DNA of 20,004 bases from Synergistaceae bacterium (GCA_012513245.1 JAAZCN010000128.1:1-20004), one strand, 5' to 3'; numbered from the stretch's first letter, positions 1 through 7,362 are shown. Program-made: numbers and translations. The notes: generated by a model not told the origin, from the sequence alone.

Positions 1-20
1 AGGCTCGGCGAGCCTTTTTA
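1..20 (+). terminator. Terminator-like hairpin at window edge
   Basis: AGGCTC pairs with GAGCCT across a 3-base loop (1-6 with 10-15) and is followed by TTTTTA. This looks like a rho-independent terminator for a plus-strand gene that ends before the window. The stem may extend beyond the left edge, so its full length cannot be seen. Confidence 0.45.
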
Positions 21-22
21 AA

Positions 23-67
23 CCAAAAGAACGGGGCGGCCCTATAAGGGCCGCCCCGTTCTTTTGG
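23..67 (-). terminator. Strong terminator after the xdh gene
   Basis: A perfect 20-bp inverted repeat (23-42 with 48-67, loop TATAA) with a GC-rich core lies 17 bases beyond the stop of the minus-strand hydroxylase gene. On the minus strand it is followed by TTTAAAA. It most likely ends the ygfK-xdh transcript and may also stop transcription arriving from the left. Confidence 0.75.
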
Positions 68-84
68 CTGTTCCTGACCAATAT

Positions 85-2646
85 TTATTTTGTATTTTTG
101 CTGTACGGGGTATCCTTCAGCGGCAGGGAGGTCCTGAAGATACCGTCCCTGTTGCAGTATGCGAGCTGGATGGCAGGGGCTCCCGGGATCGCCGCTATCT
201 CCCCTATCCCCTTTGCTCCGCCTGCAAAGCCATCTTTTGCTTTTCCTATAACTATGCTGACTATCTCAGGTACCATATCCGCCCTGAAAAGCCCAAGGGT
301 GCCGAACTTTGCCTGCGGCACGCAGTCCTTGAGCGGATAATTCTCCGTAAGAGCGTATCCCATGCTCATTACCACTCCGCCCTCAATCTGCCCTTCCACG
401 TTTTTGGGATTTATGGCTTTTCCTACATCATGGGCCGCTACTATCTTTTTTATCTTTCCGGCTTCATCCAGAATAACCAGGTGGGTCGCATATCCGTATG
501 ATATGTGGCTTACAGGATGAGGCTTGTCTGATCCCATTTTGTCAGTTACGCTCTCAAACTCCGCATAGTACTCGCGTCCTTCCAGCTCAGCAAAAACGGT
601 CGTTTCCAGATCTTTTTTCAGCTGTTCGGCAGCTTTTCTTGTGGCCTCTCCGGTAATGACAGTCTGCCTTGATGCCGTGGTATTTCCTGAATCCGGGGTA
701 AAGAAGGTATCTGCGGGATCGTGGACGACAAGTTCGGGAGGCAGTCCCGTAACGTCACAGACCATCTGGGTGACTACCGTGCCCAGCCCCTGCCCGATGC
801 ATGAGGCGCTGGTGGCTATGTGGACCTTGCCCTCCCTTATCCTGAGCATGCATCTTCCAAAGTCAGGAACGCCTACCCCAAGTCCTGCATTTTTCATCGC
901 ACATGATATCCCTGCACCGGGATTTTTGTCGTATTCATCTTTCACAGCCAGCAACGTCTCTTCAAGCGCTGTCGTATCATCTGCGATCTGTCCGTTTGGA
1001 AGCTCGTCGCCGGGCCTGATCGCATTTTTAAAGCGAAACTCCCAGGGAGAGAGTCCGGCTTTTTCAGCAAGCCGGTTTATGTTGCACTCTGTCGCGAAAC
1101 AGCTCTGAGTAACGCCGAATCCCCTGAAAGCCCCGGCAGGCGGGTTGTTCGTATATACAGCCGTTCCCGTGATATCTATGTTCTGATAATTATAAGGCCC
1201 TGCTGCATGGGTACAGGCTCTCTGGAGGACCGGCCCTCCAAGGGATGCGTATGCCCCCGTGTCTGAGACTATACCGGCTTTCATAGCCGTGAGCCGACCA
1301 TTCTCATCGCAGGCTGTGGTCATCTCTATCTCCATCGCATGTCTTTTAGGATGGACCTTGATGCTCTCAGCCCTTGTAAGGGAAACCTTTACCGGACGTT
1401 TGGTAAGATACGTCAACAGCGCCGCGTGATGCTGGACACTCATGTCTTCCTTGCCGCCAAAACCACCGCCTATCATCGCCGCAGTCACTCTTACCTTTTC
1501 ATGCGGCAGTCCCAGGGCCTCAGCGCACTCCCTCATGGTCTGGTAGACTCCCTGGTCAGCGGAATATATCCTCACTACCCCGTCATCTTCCATCAATGCC
1601 ACGGCAGTCTCAGGTTCAAGAAATGCATGTTCTGTAAATGGCAGGGAATAATGGTTTGTAACGACGTGCTTTGAATTTTTGATGACCTCGTCCGCATTGC
1701 CCCTCTTAAGGTCAACACGCGTCATGATGTTTCCGTTTTCATGTATAAGGGGAGCTCCCTCAGCAAGTGATTCTTTCGGGGATGTTATCGGCTTGAGCAC
1801 CTCATATTCAACCTTGATCAGTTTTTTGGCTTCCTCCACGATTTCGGGGGTCTCGGCCGCTACAAGGGCAAGGGCGTCGCCTACATATCTTGTGCAGCCT
1901 CCGACCGGGATCATTACGTCCCAGTCCTTTACAAAATGACCGATTTTATTGTTCCCCGGGACATCCTCAGCTGTAAATACACCGACCACGCCGCTGAGTT
2001 TTTCTGCCTCGGATACATCTATGGATCTGATCAATGCCCTCGGGTGTTCTGTTCTTAAAGCTGAGCCGTATATCATGCCCTCTATCTTAATATCATCGGT
2101 GTACTGTGCTGTACCAAGAACTTTTGGCGCAGCATCTTTCCGTGGAAAATTATCTCCGATATTTCCGGTGTAGTGTTCTTTCGGCACTGGAATATCCTCC
2201 CTGAACATCCTAGCAGCAAGAAGTATGGCCTCTTCTATCTTCTTGTAGCCGGTACAACGGCATATATTATTTTTTATCGCATTTTTTATCTCTTTAAGAG
2301 AGGGATCGGGAACTTTGTCGATCAGGGCCTTGGCGCTTATCACCATTCCCGGTGTACAGAATCCGCACTGCACTGCCCCTGATACCGAGAAAGCGTAGGA
2401 GTAAATATCTTTTTCCCTTTGGCTGAGCCCCTCAACTGTAACGACCCTTTTTCCCTCCATGGTTTCGAGTTTCTGCAGACACGACTTACTTGCTTTGCCG
2501 TCTATCAGTACCATACATGTACCGCAGGCTCCTTCTTTACATCCGTTTTTTACAGATGTCAGGCCAAGGTCTTCCCTTAAAAAATCTATAAGCTTTTTGT
2601 TGACATCAGATCTATGTCTATTTCCATTTACATTAAGTTCGTACAC
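85..2646 (-). CDS. xdh: Selenium-dependent xanthine dehydrogenase-type molybdenum hydroxylase, fused FeS and Mo subunits
   Basis: This protein of about 853 residues joins two parts that are separate subunits in many xanthine dehydrogenases. Residues 1 to about 150 form the ferredoxin-like and helical [2Fe-2S] domains, with Cys36, 41, 44 and 56 and then Cys94, 97, 129 and 131. The rest is the molybdopterin-binding domain, with GGGFGGKE at 393-400, an FRGFG motif and the active-site Glu near 816 in GIGE. There is no FAD domain, so electrons must leave through a partner; the YgfK flavoprotein encoded 14 bases upstream is the obvious candidate. The start is taken as GTG at 2646, 7 bases after GGGAGG; an ATG further upstream would overlap ygfK and adds residues unlike the family. 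It probably hydroxylates a purine such as xanthine or hypoxanthine. The labile selenium is added after translation and cannot be read from the gene. E. coli XdhD has the same fused layout but is about 100 residues longer. Confidence 0.9.
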   Translation of the reverse strand: MYELNVNGNRHRSDVNKKLIDFLREDLGLTSVKNGCKEGACGTCMVLIDGKASKSCLQKLETMEGKRVVTVEGLSQREKDIYSYAFSVSGAVQCGFCTPGMVISAKALIDKVPDPSLKEIKNAIKNNICRCTGYKKIEEAILLAARMFREDIPVPKEHYTGNIGDNFPRKDAAPKVLGTAQYTDDIKIEGMIYGSALRTEHPRALIRSIDVSEAEKLSGVVGVFTAEDVPGNNKIGHFVKDWDVMIPVGGCTRYVGDALALVAAETPEIVEEAKKLIKVEYEVLKPITSPKESLAEGAPLIHENGNIMTRVDLKRGNADEVIKNSKHVVTNHYSLPFTEHAFLEPETAVALMEDDGVVRIYSADQGVYQTMRECAEALGLPHEKVRVTAAMIGGGFGGKEDMSVQHHAALLTYLTKRPVKVSLTRAESIKVHPKRHAMEIEMTTACDENGRLTAMKAGIVSDTGAYASLGGPVLQRACTHAAGPYNYQNIDITGTAVYTNNPPAGAFRGFGVTQSCFATECNINRLAEKAGLSPWEFRFKNAIRPGDELPNGQIADDTTALEETLLAVKDEYDKNPGAGISCAMKNAGLGVGVPDFGRCMLRIREGKVHIATSASCIGQGLGTVVTQMVCDVTGLPPELVVHDPADTFFTPDSGNTTASRQTVITGEATRKAAEQLKKDLETTVFAELEGREYYAEFESVTDKMGSDKPHPVSHISYGYATHLVILDEAGKIKKIVAAHDVGKAINPKNVEGQIEGGVVMSMGYALTENYPLKDCVPQAKFGTLGLFRADMVPEIVSIVIGKAKDGFAGGAKGIGEIAAIPGAPAIQLAYCNRDGIFRTSLPLKDTPYSKNTK

Positions 2647-2660
2647 AAGGATACCTCCCT

Positions 2661-5648
2661 TTAGATCGGAATACTCTTCACAGCAACTTTGATCAAAGCT
2701 GCAATTTCTGAAGACAGCTTCTTGTTGCATAAATCAAGATCTGATGTAAAGACCTTATTATCCAGCCTTATCTTGAATTTACCGTTTCCCATAGCAAAAA
2801 AACCGCTGTTTTGGCTTTCGTAAAGATCCTTTTTTTTTGAAAAAAGTGTAAATTTGTCTTTATAGGGAGAACCTGTCCACGGACAAAAAGTGGAACAGTT
2901 GCCGCACTCGTTGCAAAGAGAATCTATATGCACTATCTGTGGAGATGAAGCCCCTTCAGCCATCAGTGAAACATTTGCTCTGTTGGGACATACGTCCACA
3001 CAATTCTCACAGAGAAGTCCGCATTCAAGGCAGCGGTCTGATTCTCTGTCAAGTGATCCATAAAATATAAGCTTGCCTTTCTTTGAACGGAGAGCTTCTA
3101 AATCATGCTGAACTTTCGCGTTATTTTGTTTTAAATTAAGACCTTCTTTTAAGGCAATATGATCAGCTACATTTCTTGCATCAGCTATAGCTTCGACAAC
3201 TGTTTTGGGACCTCTTCTTGCATCACCCGCTACGTAAACACCCTTGATGTTTGTCTCATGGGTTTTTCGATCAGTGACTGCCCGGCCCTTGTGATCCACA
3301 AATATATTATTGTCTGTGAAGAGATTCGAATCAACGTTTTCTCCTACAGCCTCTATGAGAGTATCCGCCGGAATACTTACTCTCTCCTCCGTTAATACCG
3401 GGGATCTACGCCCGGAGGCATCGCGTTCACCCAGGGTCATAACTGAACAGATAAGTTTCCCATCTTTGTGTGAGATAGGCTGCAGCAGTTCCCTGAAAAT
3501 CACTCCATCTTCCATTGCAAGTCTCAGTTCCTCTTCTTCCGCCGGCATGAACATTGCTGTCCGGCGATATACGATGCTTACTGTTTTGACTCCCTTTATC
3601 CTTTTAGCAGCTCTGGCAGAGTCCATTGCCGTGTTGCCTCCGCCTATGACGATCACATTCTTACCTAAATGTATTTTTTTCGCATTTTTTTTATATGAGG
3701 CAAGAAAATCCAGTGCATTGACCTTCTTCTCGCTTTTTATGTCCAGCTCTTCATGCTTCCATGCTCCGGCTGCAATGACAATATACTTGTAACCCTTTTT
3801 CCTTAGCTTATCCAAAGAGGTGATATTTGTACCAAGGATCAATTCCGCACCTGTCTTCTTTACGATCTCAATATCACTTTCTATGGCCGGGAGTCCAATT
3901 CTGAAATCCGGGATAATATGCCGTACGACTCCCCCGGCTTCACTCTCCCGTTCGAATATGGTGGTGTTTATACCGTTTCTTTGCAGGAAATAAGCGGCGG
4001 CAAGTCCTGCCGGTCCTCCTCCTACCACTGCGGCCTTTGTTTCCGTCATCTGATCAGCAGGCCCTATCTTATCTATTACATAACTGAAACCCTCTTCTGC
4101 CGCCTTAAGCTTAACGTCCCTGATCCTCACAGACTCTTCATAATGGTTCATTGTGCAGCACGCCATGCACCTGTGGGTACAGATCGTTCCTGTTATGAAG
4201 GGAAGGGGATTTTTGTCCAGTATGAGTTCCAGCGCCTCGCTGTACCTTTGTTCTCCCGCAAGGGAGATATACTCCGGAACATCCTGATGTATTGGACAGC
4301 CTTCGTGGCAAGGTGCTATAAAGCAGTCAATAAGCGGCAATTTATCCTCTCTGACAAAATTATCCCGCTGTTTGATCGGCTTTCTGTACCATTCATCGGT
4401 CTCTGTCTTTTGGATCAGGCTGTCAATAAGATCCGCTGACAGATCATTAAATGTCTTTTTTTCAATACCGGAAAAAGTTTCCGCTATCTGTTTAAGCCTG
4501 TTGTAGCCTCCCGGTTTCAGAAGGGTGGTAGCCATAGTTACAGGTTTTATGCCGGCATCAACAAGGCTCATCACATTTGTCAGGTCGGCCCCTCCTGACC
4601 ATGAAAGAGGCAGTTTATCTTCAAACTCTTTTGCAAGAAGGCCTGCTGTAAGAGCTGTAAGAGGAAATAGGGCACGGCCTGACATGTACATCTCCTCGCC
4701 GGACATAACATCTCCGGGATTATCGACAGGAAGAGTGTTTGTCAATTTAGCACCGAACGTGAGCCCCTCATGTTCTGCTGCAAAGAGCAGCCTTTTTATC
4801 ATAGGGACCGCGTCTTTGAACTGAAGGTCCTCTTTGAAGTGATGATCGTCAAAGGAGAGATAGCCAAAACCAAGTTGATCCAGCGTCTCCCTGGCCTTTT
4901 TATATCCTATGAGCGTGGGGTTGATCTTAACAAACGTGTTAAGGTGTTTTTCGTTTATCAGATAAAGTGCGATCCTTTCGATCTCCTGCGGCGGACAGCC
5001 ATGCAGTGTCGAAAGTGTTATAGACGAGCATACTTTTGGTGATATTTTTTCGATATATCTTTTGTCGAGGTTCCTGAAGCGAGAGGCATTATCCAGGGAC
5101 CATTTTATACACTCATTCCATACGGGCCTCTCTGAAGCATCCTTTAGCCCCTCTATGAAGTTGTCTATCTTTGCTGAGCTGATCCCTTCAAGATCATATC
5201 CGACACTCATGTTGAACATTGATCCATCAGGGTCTCCCATTTGGAATTCTTTCGAAATGAGCTTGAGGGCTATCCACGCTTTTACGTATTCATCGAAGGC
5301 CTCTTGCACTGTAAGCTCTGTCGACCATTCAACGTTATAACACTCGTCCCTGGCATCTATACATGGTTTTGAGACAGGAAGGTTCTCCCCGTCCAATGTC
5401 TGTACCGTCTTTAATTCAAAAAAACGTGCTCCTGCCGCATATGCGGATACTATGTTCTGCGCCAGCTGGGTGTGAGGACCTGCCGCCGGACCAAAAGGAT
5501 TTTCAATTTTTTCTCCGAGGAAAGGAAGAGTACCGCCCTTATGTCTGTAAATTGAACTTACGCCAAAGATCCTTCCGGAGCGCTCTTTATCAAAGAGTAT
5601 CCACTCCATTAATTTAGCAAAGGGAACAGGTCTCATTCGATCGCTCAA
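2661..5648 (-). CDS. ygfK: YgfK, flavin/iron-sulfur oxidoreductase of the selenium-purine cluster
   Basis: At 995 residues the protein aligns from end to end, from memory, with E. coli YgfK (about 1,030), once annotated as a putative selenate reductase subunit. Residues 1 to about 420 are a dihydropyrimidine/dihydroorotate-dehydrogenase-like barrel (GPAAGPHTQLAQN near 53-65, STLHGCPP at 213-220). Residues about 440-850 are GltD-like: Cys442, 447, 451, 490, 494 and 498 for FeS, FAD motif GGGPAG at 543-548 and NAD(P) motif GGGNTA at 669-674. The C-terminus has two ferredoxin clusters (Cys873, 876, 880, 883, 887 and Cys912, 915, 918, 922). It is thought to carry electrons between the Mo hydroxylase and NAD(P)H or another carrier. 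The start is TTG at 5648, 7 bases after a G-rich ribosome site; it gives M-S-D-R-M-R-P, which parallels the E. coli start M-G-D-I-M-R-P. The internal ATG four codons later is too far from that site. It is the first gene of the ygfK-xdh operon. Confidence 0.93.
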   Translation of the reverse strand: MSDRMRPVPFAKLMEWILFDKERSGRIFGVSSIYRHKGGTLPFLGEKIENPFGPAAGPHTQLAQNIVSAYAAGARFFELKTVQTLDGENLPVSKPCIDARDECYNVEWSTELTVQEAFDEYVKAWIALKLISKEFQMGDPDGSMFNMSVGYDLEGISSAKIDNFIEGLKDASERPVWNECIKWSLDNASRFRNLDKRYIEKISPKVCSSITLSTLHGCPPQEIERIALYLINEKHLNTFVKINPTLIGYKKARETLDQLGFGYLSFDDHHFKEDLQFKDAVPMIKRLLFAAEHEGLTFGAKLTNTLPVDNPGDVMSGEEMYMSGRALFPLTALTAGLLAKEFEDKLPLSWSGGADLTNVMSLVDAGIKPVTMATTLLKPGGYNRLKQIAETFSGIEKKTFNDLSADLIDSLIQKTETDEWYRKPIKQRDNFVREDKLPLIDCFIAPCHEGCPIHQDVPEYISLAGEQRYSEALELILDKNPLPFITGTICTHRCMACCTMNHYEESVRIRDVKLKAAEEGFSYVIDKIGPADQMTETKAAVVGGGPAGLAAAYFLQRNGINTTIFERESEAGGVVRHIIPDFRIGLPAIESDIEIVKKTGAELILGTNITSLDKLRKKGYKYIVIAAGAWKHEELDIKSEKKVNALDFLASYKKNAKKIHLGKNVIVIGGGNTAMDSARAAKRIKGVKTVSIVYRRTAMFMPAEEEELRLAMEDGVIFRELLQPISHKDGKLICSVMTLGERDASGRRSPVLTEERVSIPADTLIEAVGENVDSNLFTDNNIFVDHKGRAVTDRKTHETNIKGVYVAGDARRGPKTVVEAIADARNVADHIALKEGLNLKQNNAKVQHDLEALRSKKGKLIFYGSLDRESDRCLECGLLCENCVDVCPNRANVSLMAEGASSPQIVHIDSLCNECGNCSTFCPWTGSPYKDKFTLFSKKKDLYESQNSGFFAMGNGKFKIRLDNKVFTSDLDLCNKKLSSEIAALIKVAVKSIPI

Positions 5649-5693
5649 GTCATAACCCCCCTCATATTTCTTGCAAAGCAACACTATTCTAAT

Positions 5694-5721
5694 ATTATAT
5701 ATGGTTAAGGGGCAGGGACAA
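5694..5721 (-). promoter_or_regulatory. Promoter of ygfK-xdh
   Basis: On the minus strand TTGTCC (5721-5716) and a perfect TATAAT (5699-5694) are separated by 16 bases, about 45 bases before the ygfK start. A heptamer array (5736-5820) ends 14 bases upstream of the -35 box, the place where an activator or repressor array would act. Confidence 0.65.
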
Positions 5722-5735
5722 TGCTTTAAATCGTA

Positions 5736-5820
5736 GCTGAGCGGTGGCTGAGCTGTTGCTGAGCAATTGTAGAAGCGGCCAAACAATTGTCAAACAGTGG
5801 TAAAACGGTCGTAAGATCGT
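5736..5820 (-). repeat. 11-bp-period heptamer array upstream of ygfK (array A)
   Basis: Read on the minus strand, towards ygfK, the array holds GTTTTAC, GTTTGAC and GTTTGGC (starting at 5806, 5795 and 5784), each followed by a 4-base linker (CACT, AATT, CGCT), and then GCTCAGC three times (starting at 5764, 5753 and 5742) with linkers AACA, CACC and TACG. The step within each block is exactly 11 bases, about one helical turn. The same words in the same order, with some identical linkers, occur in mirror image at 7247-7345 before ygeY. The repeat is clear; whether it is regulatory or a mobile repeat is inference. Confidence 0.8.
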
Positions 5821-5840
5821 GAGGGAGAATGGTTCGGGGG

Positions 5841-5868
5841 AATTGTGACGCCTACGCCACGGAGAATT
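5841..5868 (-). repeat. AATTCTCC-hairpin-AATTCCCC unit (copy 1)
   Basis: A 6-bp stem (5845-5850 with 5855-5860, loop CCTA) is framed by AATT motifs (minus strand: AATTCTCC, hairpin, AATTCCCC). One position is A-C on the plus strand but G-U on the minus strand, so the fold is complete only in minus-strand RNA. Two further places in the window (6695-6751 and 7174-7230) have the same frame with different stem sequences. Confidence 0.6.
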
Positions 5869-5881
5869 TGTCATTACAATG

Positions 5882-5940
5882 GTAAAGTAGCGATTTAATC
5901 ACTGTGAAGCTATAGTGAAAACAATCGTGAGCTATTGTAA
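5882..5940. repeat. Degenerate GTRA repeats with about 11-bp spacing
   Basis: GTAA or GTGA recurs at 5882, 5904, 5915, 5927 and 5937, steps of 22, 11, 12 and 10 bases. The interval from 5649 to 6021 holds no gene: it contains the ygfK promoter, array A, the hairpin at 5841-5868 and this weaker periodic stretch. It may be a decayed version of the heptamer arrays. Confidence 0.35.
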
Positions 5941-6021
5941 ATGCGTCCAAGACAGCTAACGGCGGCGGGCCTATTGAACCTTCTTGTTAGGGTCGGTAGG
6001 CGAGAAATGTCTTGTTTTGCT

Positions 6022-6196
6022 TTACAGAGGCCGGTGTTTCTTGACCCGTGTATCAGCCTCAATGTAAACTGCATTGTCAGCCCTTGCGGCGACAATAATT
6101 ACTAACATTTTCTCGTTGGTGCGAACTAATTTGTAAATTATCCAGTTTTTCCAAATCTTCAGCGGCTTCGGGAAGATAACTTACTTGCCAGCTCAC
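6022..6196 (-). pseudogene. RelE/ParE-family toxin remnant with internal deletion
   Basis: A GTG overlaps the antitoxin stop by four bases (GTGA), the usual layout of a toxin-antitoxin pair. The first 19 codons read VSWQVSYLPEAAEDLEKLD, typical of the start of RelE-like toxins. In the next frame, from 6141 to a TAA at 6022, 39 codons read as a RelE C-terminus: IYKLVRTNEKMLVIIVAA, then RADNAVYIEADTRVKKHRPL. About 35-40 central codons expected for the family are missing and the two halves are out of frame, so translation from the GTG stops at 6077 after 39 codons. The toxin is therefore almost certainly dead. Family assignment rests on pattern recognition and was not searched. Confidence 0.75.
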
Positions 6197-6522
6197 TCAA
6201 TTTCGACCTTATCAGCGTCTGCGAGATCTGAATCAGTATATCCATATTTCTTGTTTATTTCTTCTGAGGGTATTGATCGGACGTCATCATTATTTTTCAT
6301 GCGCTCATCGCACAAGGTGATAAGCTGTATATCCTCTAATTTATCAAGCATTGTTTTATATAGTTCAGGTGAAATCAAAACACATTCAGGAACATTATTT
6401 TTAAAGACTATTTTAGGTCTACCGGATTTTACACTTTCAAAAATTTTTCCTGCTCGCCCTTTGTTAAATTCTGTAATCGCTATGATGTCATCAAAAATTG
6501 ACGGACTCATCGTGTTGTTCAT
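6193..6522 (-). CDS. Phd/YefM-family antitoxin
   Basis: The 109-residue protein has the Phd/YefM pattern: an N-terminal DNA-binding half with ITEFNKGRAGKIFESVKSGRP and then VFKNNVPECVLISPELY, followed by a charged, less ordered C-terminus that would wrap the toxin. Such antitoxins neutralise a RelE/ParE-type RNase and repress their own promoter. The start is ATG at 6522, 8 bases after AAAGGAG; a GTG three codons earlier overlaps that ribosome site. The downstream toxin gene is broken by a deletion (6022-6196), so this antitoxin has lost its local partner. It may be kept for autoregulation, for protection against a toxin elsewhere, or simply not yet lost. Confidence 0.8.
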   Translation of the reverse strand: MNNTMSPSIFDDIIAITEFNKGRAGKIFESVKSGRPKIVFKNNVPECVLISPELYKTMLDKLEDIQLITLCDERMKNNDDVRSIPSEEINKKYGYTDSDLADADKVEIE

Positions 6523-6551
6523 GTTTATCACTCCTTTTATGTGTGTTATAC

Positions 6552-6580
6552 ATACTAAGATATATAGATAAATTTGTCAA
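6552..6580 (-). promoter_or_regulatory. Promoter of the antitoxin gene
   Basis: On the minus strand TTGACA (6580-6575) and TAGTAT (6557-6552) are 17 bases apart, about 30 bases before the antitoxin ATG, within very AT-rich DNA (6540-6625). This is a near-consensus sigma-70 promoter. Antitoxins of this family usually bind here, but no clear operator palindrome is visible. Confidence 0.7.
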
Positions 6581-6694
6581 TATATATATTAATTAAATGT
6601 ATGATTAATAAGTTATTATAATTAATGGCGGTTGTGAAGGGGCAGGCAAGTGGCGAGTAAGCAACTGTAAAATCGGGTGGAAGGATACCGCCGG

Positions 6695-6751
6695 GGAATT
6701 TGCAGCGTCATCGCTGCGGAGAAATTGCAACTTTTTTCAAGTCGCGGGGAA
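6695..6751 (-). repeat. Tandem AATTCCCC-hairpin units (copies 2a and 2b, left arm)
   Basis: Read on the minus strand this is AATTCCCC, hairpin (6745-6727), AATTTCTCC, hairpin (6717-6702), AAATTCCCC. The inner hairpin is GCAGCG/CGCTGC around a 4-base loop. The outer one is a 7-bp stem containing one G-U pair that forms only in minus-strand RNA. The right arm at 7174-7230 is its mirror image with changed but still paired stem bases. Bases 6625-6694 carry loose GTAA/GTGG repeats and no gene. Confidence 0.65.
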
Positions 6752-6775
6752 TTAGAGCATTAACCTTGAAAAAAC

Positions 6776-7100
6776 CATCGTCTCCACTTACCAACGCAGG
6801 AAGCAGGTCTATCGCTCATCATTCATACCTGCCATCGTCCCTCGAGTGTACCTATCAGAAGGACACTGTTTCTCGTTAGAGAAACTCTTAAGACAACATT
6901 AGTGTCCGCACTATGTCGAGTGCGCTCCGAGACCGGGAATCCAGCGGCTTATGGTTGAGGTCCTAAAAAGTCAGTGATAATCATAATTCAAAGCCACTGG
7001 GCCCCCGATGGAAGCACTCGAGGGAGACGGCAGGGGCTAATGACAAGACTGTGGACCTGGATCCGGCTCAGGTGCATACGGGGATGACCCCCGGGGCACT
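6776..7100 (-). ncRNA. Candidate structured RNA or mobile-element core
   Basis: No open frame is convincing here, but long-range pairing is strong. Bases 6828-6848 pair with 7015-7034 (18 Watson-Crick pairs, one bulge, one A-C that becomes G-U on the minus strand). Inside are GGACACT/AGTGTCC (6861-6867 with 6901-6907) enclosing GTTTCTC-GTTA-GAGAAAC (6868-6885), and GCACT/AGTGC (6908-6912 with 6919-6923). ACCTGCC can alternatively pair locally with GCAGGT at 6803-6808. The single wobble favours a minus-strand transcript. The flanking inverted hairpin arms suggest the core of a small element. It does not match tmRNA, RNase P RNA, 6S RNA or the group II intron domain V as I remember them. The ends are uncertain. 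Confidence 0.4.
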
Positions 7101-7173
7101 ACTCAGCTTCATTTTATGAGTTACATACAGGAAGGACAGATTTTAAGATTTCGAATCTAATCTATTGTCTATT

Positions 7174-7230
7174 ATTCCCCGCGGCTTGAAAAGTCGTAAT
7201 TTCCCCGTCGGACAAAGTCCGACAATTCCC
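7174..7230 (+). repeat. Tandem AATTCCCC-hairpin units (copies 3a and 3b, right arm)
   Basis: On the plus strand this is ATTCCCC, hairpin (7182-7187 with 7191-7196, containing one G-U pair), AATTTCCCC, a perfect 7-bp hairpin GTCGGAC-AAA-GTCCGAC (7207-7223), AATTCCC. Order and framing mirror the left arm at 6695-6751. Stem bases differ between arms while pairing is kept, which points to selection on the fold. Bases 7101-7173 contain only a small AGATT/AATCT hairpin. Confidence 0.65.
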
Positions 7231-7246
7231 TGTGCCCCTAACAACA

Positions 7247-7345
7247 GTTTGACCACTGTTTGACAATTGTTTGACTACCGCCATAGTTTGTCCGATCTTA
7301 CAATCGCTCAGCCACTGCTCAGCAACAGCTCAGCCATTGCTCAGC
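7247..7345 (+). repeat. 11-bp-period heptamer array upstream of ygeY (array B)
   Basis: GTTTGAC occurs at 7247, 7258 and 7269 (linkers CACT, AATT, TACC) and GCTCAGC at 7306, 7317, 7328 and 7339 (linkers CACT, AACA, CATT, CGCA), so each block has a strict 11-base step. The array matches array A (5736-5820) in mirror image and stands in the same place relative to its gene: the last GCTCAGC is 17 bases from the ygeY -35 box, against 14 for ygfK, with a TTTAAA between in both. Confidence 0.85.
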
Positions 7346-7362
7346 CGCATTTTAAAATCCTG

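Noticed and set aside
641..1108. Long plus-strand open frames inside xdh, ygfK and pxpC (for example 641-1108, 3310-3792, 12704-13339)
   Set aside because: They are shadows of minus-strand genes with complete family matches, lack ribosome sites and show low-complexity Ser/Pro-rich translations.
5910..6095. 61-codon minus-strand open frame
   Set aside because: It overlaps the C-terminal half of the broken relE in another frame, with no ribosome site and no protein-like composition.
6185..6571. 128-codon plus-strand open frame
   Set aside because: It is the antisense shadow of the antitoxin gene, which has the family motifs, promoter and ribosome site.
6714..6815. Short minus-strand frame beginning AIDLLPALVSGDDGFFKV
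   Set aside because: It is about 35 codons after a stop with no start or ribosome site, and ends within the hairpin repeats. It could be a relic of a longer gene, but nothing upstream supports it.
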